Origin: Protea cynaroides
Taxonomy: Eukaryota > Streptophyta > Magnoliopsida > Proteales > Proteaceae
Reading direction: 5' to 3'
Length of the DNA stretch: 64,000 nucleotides
NCBI GenBank assembly: GCA_028583415.1
Contig: CM053267.1
Location: 17,217,583 to 17,281,582 of the forward strand
The notes under the pieces were generated by a model, which made no database searches, had not been told where the DNA came from, and was given only the letters and a program-made list of their open reading frames with translations. The stretch's first letter is position 1; every line of letters begins with the position of its first letter. Of this stretch, positions 9,895-21,114 are shown piece after piece. A program made the translations under genes and the position numbers.

Positions 9895-12800
9895 ATAAGA
9901 AGAAAATCATAGGTATCGTACCTATTAATGGCATACCCGCTAGAGTACTCTTTGACTCTGGGGCTACTCATTCTTTTATATCTATGTCGTTTGAAGAAAA
10001 GTTAAATCTACCCCTCAGACCTTTAGACTGCAAACTGCTTGTACGATCACCTATGGGATCAGAAGTGGAACTAGACAAAGGTTATGGACCATGTCCAGTT
10101 CTTATCGACGAAATGGATGCAACCTTAATCCAACTCGAGATGGTAAACTTTGACATTATCTTGGGAATGGATTGGTTAGCTCGGCACTTCGCAAACCTAT
10201 TATGTGTGGAAAAGAAACTGACATTTAAAGACAAGGAAGGAGCAAAGTTTAGTTTTACAGGAACCAAACTTCCTTGTAAACAAAAACTCATTCTCTCTGC
10301 ATTAAAGGGTAAAAAATGCCTCGAGAAAGGAAGAATTGGGTATCTAGTATCCGTGGTCGACCTCACCAAGGAAGCACCACGAATGGAGGCTATTAAAGTT
10401 GTGCGTAAATTTTTAGATGCATTTTCTGAGGAACTACCAGGACTACCACTTGATCGAGCAACAGAGTTCGGTATAAATCTTATACTCGGAGCCGCATCAG
10501 TATCGAAAGCACCCTATCGAATGGCTCCTACTGAACTGAAGGAACTAAAGGTACAGTTAAAGAAATTACTGGACAAGGTTTATATTGGACCCAGCATATC
10601 ACCATGGGGAGCGCCAGTATTGTTCGTGAAAAAGAAGGACAATAGCGTTCGATTTTGTATAGATTATTGGGAATTGAATAAGCTTACGATCAAGAATCGA
10701 AACCCGTTGCCTTGGATCGATGACTTATTCAATCAGTTGCAAGGTGCCAAAGTATTCTCTAAAATTGATCTTCGATCGGGATACCATCAGTTGAAGATCA
10801 AGGAAGGTGATATTCCAATGACAGTATTCAGAACCAGATATGGACATTATGAAGTTTTAGTCATTCTTTTGGATTGACTAACGCACCTGTAACTTTTATG
10901 AAACTCATGAATCGGGTATTCCTTGATATGTTGGATGCGTCAGTCATTGTATTTATTGACGACATACTAGTCTACTCCAAGGATAAAGAAACTCATATCA
11001 CAAATCTAAGAGTCGCTTTGCAGCGACTAAGAAAAGAGAAGCTTTACGCAAAATTTACTAAGTGTGAGTTCTGGCTGAATGAAGTTGCTTTCTTAGGCCA
11101 TGTTGTATCAGTTGAAGGAATTAAAGTGGATCCTAGCAAGATTAAAGCCATTGTGAAATGGGAAACACCCAAGAATGTTGCAGAGATTAGAAGTTTCTTA
11201 AGTTTAGCTGGGTACTATCGATGATTCGTAGAAGATTACTCTAGAATCATCGTACCTCTCACCTATTTGACTAAGAAAGGAGAAAAGTTTGTTTGGACAG
11301 ACAACTGTGAAGAGTGTTTCCAAACATTGAAGGCTAGATTGATATCAGCTCCCATCTTGACTATTTCGATCCCAGGACAACCATTTACCTTGTACACTGA
11401 TGCGTCCGGGTTAGGTTTGGGATGTGTGTTTATGCAAGGAGAATAAGTAATTGTGTACGCCTTAAGACAACTGAAGATACATGAGAAGAACTATCCCACT
11501 CATGACTTGGAATTAGCAGCGGTGGTACATGCTGTCAAGATATGGAGACATTATTTATATGGAGAGAAATTTCAGATTAAATCAGATCATAAGAGTCTCA
11601 CACACCTTTTTAATCAGAAAGAGTTGAACATGAGACATTGAAGATGGCTGGAATTAATGAAGGATTATGATTGTGATATCCAGTATCATCCAGAAAAAAC
11701 TAATGTAGTTGCTAATGCACTAAGCAGAAAGGCAATGACAAAGTCTCAGGAAGAAGCTAGTATAAATGCTACAATGTGTGTCACATGAAAAGTATTTAGT
11801 TATGGTAAAGTGCAGTTTGTGATTGATATTCTAGATAAATCAACTGACCAAGGGTTTATTTGTCTATTCTCAAACATGTTTGCTACATTGAAGATTGTAC
11901 CTGATATATTAGATGAAGTGAAAGCAGTTATTCAATCAGACCCTTATCTAAGAACAGTGCAAGAAGACCTTGAAAAAGGTAAGACTAACCCTGACTTCAC
12001 TTTGGATTCTGAGAAAATAATAAGATACAAAGGGAGAGTATGTGTTCCTGAAAATGAAGACTTGGATATTAGAAACAGACTAATAAAGGAAGCCCACACC
12101 ACCGCTTATTCGATACATCCTGGAAGTACAAAGATGTATCATGATCTGAAGAAACTATATTAGTGGAGAGGAATAAAAGTGAATGAAGCTAAATTTGTGT
12201 CCCAATGCCTGAATTGTCAGTGGGTAAAGGCTGAAAGGCAAAGACCTACAGGATTGTTGCAGCCACTACCTGAACCAGTATGAAAATGGGACTGCATCAC
12301 TATGGACTTCATCACTGGGTTACCATTGACACCCTAAGTAGTTGACACGGTCTGGGTGATTATGGAACGTTTGACCAAGATAACTCGTTTCATAGCTATA
12401 CGACCCCAGTATACCCTAGAGAGGTTAGCTAAGCTTTATGTAGATAATATTGTCAGATTGCATGGTGTATCTGAAAGCATCGTGTCCAACAGAGACCCAC
12501 ACTTTACCTCAAAATTTTGATAAGCATTACAGAAGACTATGGGTACAACGTTGAAGTTTAGTACTGCATTCCATCATCAGACAGACGGACAGTCAAAGCA
12601 TACTATTTAGATTTTAGAAGATATACTTTGAGCTTGTGTCATTGATTTCAAAGGATCATGGGATGAGAAGTTACCATTAATCGAGTTCGCTTATAATAAC
12701 AGCTATCAAGCTACAATACAGATGTTGCCCTATGAAGCACTGTATGGTAAGAAATGTCGAACTCTTTTATTTTGGAACGAAGTTGGCGTACGAAGTATTG

Positions 12801-13363
12801 TTAGACCAGAGTTTGTTGAAGAGACTTGTCGAGTGGTCGACATTATCAAGGAAAGGGTCCGAGTGGCTCAGAACCGTCAGAAGCAATATGCAGATAATCG
12901 ACGTAGAGATCTCGAATTGACCATAGGTGATAAGGTATTTCTGAAAATATCTCCTATACGTGGTTTGAAAAGGTTCGGACAGAAAGAAAAGTTGTGTCCC
13001 AGATATATTGGACCTTATGAAGTTCTAGATAGACGTGAAAGGATAGCATATCAGTTAGCACTACCACCATCAATGACTAGTGTACATGATGTATTTCGTG
13101 TCTCACAATTGAAGAAGTACGTCAGATATCCAATACACGTGTTAACAACGGATCCACCGGATTTGACTGAAGATTTAACGTTCGAAGTAGTACCTTTTGA
13201 GATCACTAACCGAAAGGTACAACGTCTTCGCAACCATGACATTTATTATATTAAGATTACTTGGAGAAGTCAAAATGTGAAAAAAATTATATGGGAAGAA
13301 GAGAATGCTATGCGGAAGCAATATCCTCACCTATTCGACTCAGAAGGTATGTACAAATTTTGA
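9895..13363 (+). pseudogene. pol of element B (protease, RT, RNase H, integrase, chromodomain), broken
   Basis: Protease has the active-site motif DSGATHSF at 9954-9977 and ILGMDWL at about 10160. RT is open through KIDLRSGYHQLKI (about 10760); a frameshift near 10860 precedes the catalytic FIDDILVYS (10952-10978). RNase H has LYTDASG near 11393 and ends near 11735 as NALSRK. In integrase two catalytic positions are changed: Asp to Asn (SNRD, 12488-12490) and Glu to Lys (GQSK, 12596-12598), so it is inactive regardless of the stops. The last frame (12722-13363) is open and includes the C-terminal chromodomain (ITWRSQNV... to QYPHLF), which in this clade is thought to guide insertion into heterochromatin. 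Stops interrupt RT/RNase H (11221, 11444, 11639) and integrase (near 12161, 12282, 12336, 12519, 12607, 12629). Confidence 0.9.
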
Positions 13364-13379
13364 GGATAAATTTTATATA

Positions 13380-13392
13380 AGAGGGGGGGAAA
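13380..13392 (+). other. polypurine tract of element B
   Basis: AGAGGGGGGGAAA lies directly before the 3' LTR start TGTAAGACCC at 13393. Confidence 0.75.
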
Positions 13393-14957
13393 TGTAAGAC
13401 CCGCACTCCACTAACTCGATTTAACCATGTTGTGCCAAGTCTTCCCATCATTCATAGACCAAGTGGACTGAGCATGTGCAGATGGATCACAAACCAGGTA
13501 TAAAAATTGACTCAACACCCAAAACTGTATGCATATGGTCGGATATCTGGTTAGGTATGGTTGAACGTATGATAAGAATGAAGATCAGAATCCAGGACCC
13601 CACGGTCGATGATTTTGACCCACGGTTGACGGGTTCTGCGACCGTAACGATCGACCGTGAGACCCCAGGTCAGACTCCGAGTTTTGGAAACTTTCCTAAA
13701 TTAAGAGATTTCTTTCCTAATTGAAACAGGACTCTATATGGAGAGTTTTCCTCCATATAAAGGATGTCCCTCAGCCCTTTTCACTCTTTTAGAACATTAG
13801 TAAACCCAAGAGAGAGAGAAGGGAAGAAAAGGAAGAGAAGGAGAAGAAGAAAAGGCTAAGGAGAGGATATTGCTGAGAAGAGATTGACTCTCTATCACAG
13901 GCAAATGTATGAACCTAATCCCTGGAGATGTAAACTCTATGGAATAAGACTTCTATGGAAGATAGACAATATCAACCTATTATGATCCATATGATTTCCT
14001 TGAGAAAATCCCAAGGAGAACCATGAGGAGTGAGTTTGATGATTAGGGTTGATAAGAAACTACTAATGATGGCCATAAGATGACCTTCTAATTAAAGATC
14101 AGAGGACTTGACCCAGGAAGAACTCGAATTGCATGTAGTTTATGACCAGAAATCCCAAGGTCGCAGCTACGGTCAACTATAGCATCACCAGCCTGATCAA
14201 AGGATCGACCATAGGCATTCGGGAAGATTCGAGAATCATATGGTCGCAGCTACGATCGCACCATATGCGACCATAAGGTATTGACCGTAGGCAGTAAGGT
14301 CGATACAATATGAGACCATAGGACCAATCAGACACCTATTAGTGTTCTGTTTCGATTTTCTACTACTATAACATATTATATATGAACCTTAACTTAAATT
14401 CATATAACTTTTAGGTTGTTAAATTGATTGAAAGAGAATTTCAAGACTTGGAAGGAGATCGAGTATTTCTAACAGGAACAAGATCTAAACTAATTGGTTA
14501 ATAACAAATTGTTTACTTTTATTGAGTCCAATGCCATGATTGATTCTATGCGTGTATGCTTGTAATGTGCATCTCACATGTCACCAATATTCTTGCTATT
14601 ACTGCTCATGCATATTTACTTCTGTTTATTTATAACATGATGATGATGATGATTTTAGGAATAGGCATGTGGTTGTATGTTTGTGGTTGTATGTGTGTGG
14701 TTGGTGTGTTGGATACGAGTGGAGCATCAGGGGGTGAACGTGACAAGATGGTCTCTGACCTCATCACCAGACTTTAGCTCTATCTCTATTCAAGTCTTGC
14801 CCACTGACATCGTCGTATCGCCATTACCTTAGCAGAACTATTACGTTGTAGGGCATCAGGGGAGGTGGTCTTGGACCGTGTAATCTTTGACTCTGTCGGG
14901 GGGGGGGGGGCTTTGCTCTATCTCTATGGACGTATTGAGGGATGCTGGGGGTGAGGC
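13393..14957 (+). repeat. 3' LTR of element B, truncated at its 3' end
   Basis: Starts TGTAAGACCCGC and follows the A LTR layout: a motif cluster at about 13530-13670, TATA box CATATAAAGG at 13754-13762, a GA-rich leader, and a second motif cluster at about 14155-14330. Similarity to A stops after GGGATGCTGGGGGTGAGG, so about 800 bases of the LTR end are missing. The motif core is TATGGTCG/TACGGTCG, unlike TGTGGTCG in A and C. It holds a G10 run near 14899. Confidence 0.8.
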
Positions 14958-15375
14958 TAGGGTTTGGAGCTTTGAGTTCCAAGTTCTTTTCTTCTTCTCC
15001 CACTCACTCTCCAAAGATTCCAAGAGAGAATAAAGAGGATTGAGGCCTCCTTTTATAGAACTTATGGAGAGAGAGTGTCTCTTTCTCGAAATTAACTGGA
15101 TGCTAACAACCGGGTGGTGCACCGTTAGGCAAAGCATCAGGTTAGGCCAAAATATGGCATTTAAGTTAGTCAGTTGGCCTAGATGCTTTGGAATGCGCAT
15201 CAGGACCACCTATGGTCCACCATGACACCTAACCTTACCAAGTTTGAGTAATGAAGCTTACCTATGGTTTGGATGCCACCATTGGGTCCGTGTTGGATGC
15301 TCCATCAGTCTGTGAGTTAAGACCTGACACAGACGGAATTCTGGTTAGTAAGGGATTCCGGGTGCGGGTCTTACA
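14958..15375 (-). repeat. inverted start of a related LTR
   Basis: Read on the minus strand from 15375 it starts TGTAAGACCCGCACCCGG, as in the Tekay LTRs here, and carries a TATA box CTATAAAAGG at 15050-15059 followed by a GA-rich leader. It stops where the B LTR is cut. The internal sequence is not closely like A, B or C, so it is a different subfamily. It is probably a rearrangement breakpoint or a second truncated insertion. Confidence 0.6.
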
Positions 15376-16172
15376 TTTAGTCCAAGATTTAGTTGTGTTT
15401 CCCACCGTTCAGCTTGAAGGATGCTGATAAGGATAAGGATAAGATCGGATAAGTTACGATCTTGTTTCAAATTTTAAATTTGAAATTCTGTTGTAATCGT
15501 CCAGAGAAAATCTCTTCTGTCTCTAAGATCCATCCCGCCTGTAATCCATCATATTGTAACCGTCAGCGACAATTGCTTCTGTCCCTAAACTCAAGGGATC
15601 TATCCACCTGTAATCCCGCCTGTAACTGATTGTAAACTCTCCATATAAAGAGACCTGAATACATGAAATAATACATGGAAAATTTCACTCAAATCACTCC
15701 TGCTCACGGCTCTCTTCACTTATCACCCACCCAGTTCACCGGATAGATGAATTCTGTTTGGCCAGAAGAATTAAAAAAAATTCATTATAGTTTATGTGGG
15801 TGAGAGTCGTAAAAATTAGTACTTACTTAAGTCTTGGGAGGTGTCGATGCAATGCCTTATAATCAATCGCCAACGGGATAAACAGGGTTTGACAAAGCTT
15901 GAATTCCAAAGAGTGGCGATTAAGCTCCTTAAGGTTTGGGGTAGAGATGTTGAGAAGATTCTAGACCCAATGTTGCTTTTCTGAAGCAGTTTGTATTTGG
16001 AGATGGATAGGTAGTAGTTTTGGTTACTGGGTATCGCCCTATTTTGATCAAGAGTATTATGCTGATGGATTGAAAAGCGATGAAAATCGGAGAAATTCTA
16101 CAATCGATCATCATTGAAGATCTCTCTCTCTCTCTCTAGTACAGAAAATTGAGAGGCTGATTTCAGCGAAGC
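15376..16172. other. non-coding stretch with an LTR-like promoter segment
   Basis: 15395-15735 looks like the end of a small LTR: CCATATAAAGAGACC near 15640, then text like copia LTR 3' ends (ACATGAAATAATACA, then a TC-rich tail). No PBS or matching partner was found. 15880-16110 has a short coding-like stretch (RVAIKLLKVWGRDVEK on plus) in a broken frame that I cannot assign. A (TC)n run lies at 16121-16137. Confidence 0.3.
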
Positions 16173-16175
16173 TAA

Positions 16176-18533
16176 GGGCCCGTTTGATAACACTCCAGCT
16201 CCCATGGAGCTACTTCTGGTCCGGAGTCGTTTTCTACTTCTTCTCTGGAGTCATTATTTTTGGAGTAGAATGCTGATTGATAACGCTACTCCAGAATGAA
16301 TTTCAGAGCTGATTGGGAGTAGAATGTTGTTTGATAAAATTTATTCTGGATTAAATCCAGAGCTGTTTGAGAGAAGAATCTCGTTTGATAAACAGTAATC
16401 TGGAAGTCTTTTTATTTTTTTTTTGTTCAAATTACAATTTAGGCATTCAATCTTATGACAATTCATGATGATGATCAATTGTAGGCTACAGAAGGCTGTT
16501 TGAGAGAAGAATCTCGTTTGATAAACAGTAATCTGGAAGTCTTCTCTTGATAAATAGCAATAGAAGGCTAGTGTTTCATCTCCACAAGAAAACTCAAGGA
16601 ATGACAATTCATTATGACAGATTAGTGGCTACATTAATAAAATAATAACAAAAGCCCTTCTCACACTATCAGTGTCAACAATCAAGAACAATTTGTTAGA
16701 TTAAGACAATTGAAATTGGGGAAGAGAAGAAACAAAAGGTAATAGGAAATTTTATTGAAATAGTTTAATGTAAAACTTATGATTATGGTGATGGACCCGT
16801 TTGATTTCTGATTTTACTGGTGTTTGGTTGCTTATCATTAGTTTCACACCATTTGAGGTTTTACTTTTTTATTAATTAATTATGTTTTCCTTTTTTCTGT
16901 TTTATACTCTTCAAATGAAGTACTGATTCCGTAATATAGGACATTCTTAGGTCACTGCAAAGCATGTCCAGCTATTAAATTCCGTCAGATCCAAGTTGCC
17001 TTTCCTGGTTACCACTGTGGATGATGCAAAGGAGTTCCCTAAAGAGGAGATCCGTTTGAGGCAAGTGGCTAGATTATCTTGTTTTCAGATTTATTATTCA
17101 ACTTCTCTCTATTTCATTTTTAACATGGCAAACCTATAAAACTCCACTGGCAAACACAGTGATCCATTGTGTTTGTTCATGGTGATCCATTGACCTTCTT
17201 TTAATGATTAGTTGTGTCATGGAGCTAGAGTCATCTGTTACAGTAATGCAGGAATTTTTCATGGTTGCCTGCAGTGGGAGAATTACTTCTTTTATAGGCT
17301 TGCTGGCTTTGGAAACTCCACTGGTGCCGAGATTCTAGCCATTTGCTTGGGGCTTAGGTTCCAAAGCCCTTGAAATATGTTGTTAGCAGCAATTTCATAA
17401 GAGGTAAAGAAGAAAACTAGAAAAGAAAGATTTTTTTAAAAAGGGCAAAGCAGAGAAGGTGGAATTACCAAAAGGTCCAAAACCAGTCAACATACCCCGA
17501 GAAGTGTGTTAGTATATATATATATATTTCTGAAAATATGAAAACCATGTTAAGCCATTTTATAGGATACATGTATACTTTCTGTATGCAAATATGGAAA
17601 ATATGTCTTGCAATGACATAGAACAAGCATACTATTACATTATAGGATATTGCTCCAAATACATATTCTCCTGCTTTGGCTATATCAACAACCAAAGAGT
17701 TCGCTGATTTCTTCCTCAAAGTGCTAGGACCTAGGTCTCCTGATGAAGTGAAGGTATATCCAAGGAGGCAAAGACTACCCAAGTTGGAGTTTAGCCATTT
17801 GGATCAAGACATAATCACCTTCAATCATTATATCTGACCCATCCTAGAGATAGCTGCTACAGTGTTTGTAATCTAAAAACCCAAAAATATGTTTCAAAAA
17901 CTTGGAGAAAATAATTGAAAATACAATCTGCTGATACAGTACGCTGGCTGTAGAACTTCCCAAACCAGAGGTAAAACCTTTGCTGAAATTTTATACTTCT
18001 TATTTTCCAAGAGAGCTTGTCGATGGCTTCTTATTTTTCCAAAACAGTTTCACATGGATGCACATCTAAGCATATAAAAATGCAATTCAAATATGAAATT
18101 ACAAACTAAATACCCATTATTAGAAATTACGAACTAAATAGAAAAACATTAACTGTTGCTGCAATCAGAGGTAATCTTCTACAGGAGAGAGGCAAGTAAA
18201 ACGACCACAAAAAAACCCTAAAAAATACAATGAGATAGAATCTGATTACGGAAAAAAATTCAGAAAAAGAACCTAAAATCACATAAGAGAATTGAAAAAA
18301 AAAAAGGAGAAAAAAAAGAGAAAAAGAAGACGGGAGGAAGGAGGTGGGAAGAAGGAGATGGGAAGGAGAAAGAAAAAAAAAGGAGAAAAAGAATAAGATG
18401 GGGAAGAAGGAGAGGGGAAGAAGGAGATGGGAAGGAGACTGGAAGGAGACGAGAGGAAGGAGGCGGGAAGAAGGAGATGGGAAGGAGAAAGAAGCTGATT
18501 AGGGAAAAAAAATTCACCCCTAACCTGAAATCA

Positions 18534-18570
<37 letters not shown>

Positions 18571-19252
18571 GAAAAAAAAAAGGAAAAAAAGAAGAAGATG
18601 GGGAAGAAGGAGAGGGGAAGAAGGAGATGGGAAGGAGATAGGAAGGAGACTGGAGGAAGGAGGCGGGAAGAAGGAGATGGAAAGGAAGGAGACAGGAAGA
18701 AGCTGTTTTACCACAAAAAATTTCAGCCCTAACCTGAAATCGCAGAGAGAGAGAGAGAAGTGAAAAAAAAAGTAGAAAAAGAAGAAAATGGGGAAGAAGG
18801 AGAGGGGAAGAAGGATATGGGAAGGAGATAGGAAGGAGACGGGAGGAAGGAGGCAGGAAGAAAGAGATGGGAAGGAGACAGAAAGGAGACGGGAGGAAGG
18901 AGGTGGGAAGAAGGAGAATGGAAGAACAGGGGAAGAAGGAGAGGGGAAGAAGGAGAAGGGACTTACCAGCAAAAATATCCTTAGCAGCAGCACCGTCTGT
19001 GCTCTCCCAGCTCTCTGCAATCTGATTTATCGGGAATTATTTGGAGAGACTCCCTCAAGTATCTCCCATCAAATGACTCCCGGAGTGAAGAAACTACCTT
19101 TTTTAACTCCGTTTTTTTTTCTCTGGGAGATGTTTTTTCACCGGTTCACTCCGTGGGAGTCAAAGATTGAACCGGCATTACCAATCACTATTCTACTCCA
19201 AAGTGACTCCGGAGCTAAGGAGTGGGAGTTGGGAGTGTTATCAAACACACCC
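16176..19252. mobile_element. non-autonomous PIF/Harbinger-like DNA transposon, 3.1 kb
   Basis: Terminal inverted repeats of about 30 bases start GGGCCCGTTTGATAACACTC on the left and GGGTGTGTTTGATAACACTC on the right strand. They are flanked by a 3-bp duplication TAA (16173-16175 and 19253-19255). TIRs of the GGGYCTGTTTG type with a TWA duplication are typical of PIF/Harbinger and Tourist elements. No DDE transposase or Myb-like ORF was recognised inside, so it is probably mobilised in trans. The interior holds a 49-base direct duplication, two coding-like fragments (about 16970-17070 and 17640-17750, unassigned) and a GA-rich tandem array. Confidence 0.75.
18240..18960. repeat. GA-rich tandem array inside the PIF-like element
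   Basis: Three tandem units start at 18240, 18493 and 18702 (209-258 bases each). Each begins with a CTGATTA/CTGTTTTA plus A-run, then CCTAACCTGAAATC, a (GA)n run, and many GGAAGAAGGAGATGGGAAGG sub-repeats. The Lys/Arg/Glu- or Phe/Pro/Ser-rich frames across it are by-products of the repeat. Confidence 0.8.
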
Positions 19253-19255
19253 TAA

Positions 19256-19608
19256 ACCTGCTCTAGCTCCGAACCCCAAGCCTTTTGATTCATGGGAGAG
19301 AAAGAACTACAAAAGCGTGAGACATCAAAGGGAAAAGTGTTAGTCAGACAACTGAAAAGTCAAAGGGAATGATGTTAGGGTAAAATGTCTTTTTACTTAT
19401 TATGTTAGTCTAAATAACGTTTGAAATGTCTTCAGGGGATGCTAGTAATATTTTCATGAAAAAAGGTAGGTGCATGATATTAAGCTTTAATACAGGGGGT
19501 GTGGCTGAAATTTTTCCTAAGATTTTTCATTACTTGTTTTAACATAAAATGTAAAAAAAATAAAAATAAAATAAATAAAATAAATTGAAAATACTAAGAA
19601 AATTTTCA
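19256..19608. other. AT-rich spacer
   Basis: No gene, TIR or tandem repeat recognised; only A-rich runs near 19545-19600. Confidence 0.5.
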
Positions 19609-19617
19609 TATAAAATA

Positions 19618-20413
19618 GGATAATTGACATACCACCCCTGTACTTTAACTCGATTCTAAATAATTTAATAAGTTGCTAAACCGGACAAGTTACCCTCTGG
19701 TTCAACCATTCTTAAACAAAGAGAGTAAATATATAATTTTACCCCTTGGTCCAACCATTCTTGATTTTTGTCCTCTTTCCTTTCCTTTGTTCTTCTTCCT
19801 CTCCCGACTGAAAGAGAAGACCGAAGGAAAAAAAGCGAAGAGGTCGATTGAAGGAGAAAGAGGTCGATTGAAGGAGACGACGACTGAGAAGACAGAAGAT
19901 ATGAGGCGTTGGAAGATCGTAAAATCTCGCTGAAAAATCAGAAATTGTTTCTAGTTGTTCTTGCGGTAAGTTGACGATATCGTTTCCTTTCTTAGGCAAC
20001 GACGATGAAGTCCCATTCTACATCCATTAAAGACAGAGACGGCGGCGAGTTCGATAGTGCCAACATGGCCAGCGACGGTACTAATGTCTTGTCGGTTCAG
20101 TTGTAGAAAACCCACTGCGTCGCCTTGGTTCCTCTCTTCATTCGGGAGCACTCGATATCCACTTTCATGTGGGTATTTGTATTTTTTTAACAGTCGTCGC
20201 AGTTGCCGGAGAAGAAGAAGAATTTGCTTCAAAGCAACCTGCAACCTGCAAAGGGTATTTTGGTCATATTCAAGAGAATAAATATGTTAAACTGTAAGGC
20301 TCGATTGGTTGTCAATATGGTGTAAATTAAAGGGTGGTGTTCGTCCGGTTCAACAACTTATTAAATTATCTGGAATCGGGTTAAAATATAGGGGTGGTAT
20401 GTGTCAATTATCC
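19618..20413. mobile_element. non-autonomous Mutator-like element, possible Pack-MULE
   Basis: Inverted repeats of about 74 bases, starting GGATAATTGACATACCACCC, are closely matched by the complement of the right end. The 796-bp element is flanked by a perfect 9-bp duplication TATAAAATA (19609-19617 and 20414-20422). Long TIRs with a 9-bp duplication define the Mutator superfamily. No transposase frame is present. The interior (about 19750-20270) is GC-richer than the flanks and gene-like on both strands (minus frame 19951-20244), which suggests captured host DNA. The source gene is not recognised. Confidence 0.85.
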
Positions 20414-20422
20414 TATAAAATA

Positions 20423-21105
20423 TCGTTTGCATAAAAAATTTTACACGAACAACCAAGTGAATAATTTTTCTGAAATTTTGGTAATGCCATGTCTGTTAGC
20501 TGGAAAAAAAAAAAAAAGAAGCAAAATTTATGCATCTTGGGAGCTAAAGTTTGTCAACAGCATGTTACGAGCATGTGATGCTCTAATTCAGGAAGGCCTA
20601 AATCAATAGGAGAATAATTTTGTTCCATTTAAACAGGAGGAATAGATGCCTAAAGGTGATCCATATGAGATAGCCATTGTGGGATGCACTTGGGTTTAAA
20701 AGTTTGCAGCAATCGTTGAATTGCACGCACACCCCAACTTTCTACATTGGTTGAAACTTTTTATTTTTTATTTTTTTGAAATTATTCTTTCTTGAAAGAA
20801 TATATTATTTATCAATGCCTACTTTGGACACAATTCTCATTTTTGAGATTTTATCTAGGGCTTTTAAAGTTACTTTTTGTTTCTTTAACTTCAGGCCAAA
20901 TCCAAGGGCACACAATTTGTCTGCCTAACTGTACTGTGCTGTCTGAAAAAGAACTGTAATAATTTAATATAATAATAAATAAACCATGTGTGCCTTGTGG
21001 CCTACTAGAGTAAAGTATCTGCTCAATGACTTAAGAGGTCACGACCAATTTAGAGATTACATAGTGGTCCATGGGTCAGCATGGGTTTGTGCAGTACATG
21101 TACAT
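20423..21105. other. AT-rich spacer
   Basis: Contains a poly-A tract near 20504 and a T-rich run near 20760. No supported gene or element ends. Confidence 0.5.
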
Positions 21106-21114
21106 CCGTTCACT

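Larger units (their letters stand above)
5835..14957 (+). mobile_element. Ty3/gypsy retrotransposon B (Tekay/Del-type) with an antisense accessory gene
   Basis: In order: the last 233 bases of a 5' LTR, PBS (6071-6082), an antisense gene of the plant-transposon-protein type (6428-8215, minus), gag (8552-9796), pol with protease, RT, RNase H, integrase and chromodomain (to 13363), PPT, and a 3' LTR truncated at about 14957. Both LTRs are incomplete, so no target-site duplication can be read and LTR divergence cannot date it. All genes carry stops or frameshifts. Element C, otherwise similar, has only about 0.5 kb between PBS and gag, where B has 2.5 kb. Confidence 0.87.

Noticed and set aside
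10082..10369. Minus-strand 95-codon frame inside pol B
   Set aside because: Shadow of the well-supported plus-strand protease/RT frame.
18260..19255. Long frames rich in Lys/Glu/Gly/Arg (plus) and Ser/Pro/Phe (minus)
   Set aside because: Low-complexity GA tandem repeats open both strands; no domain.
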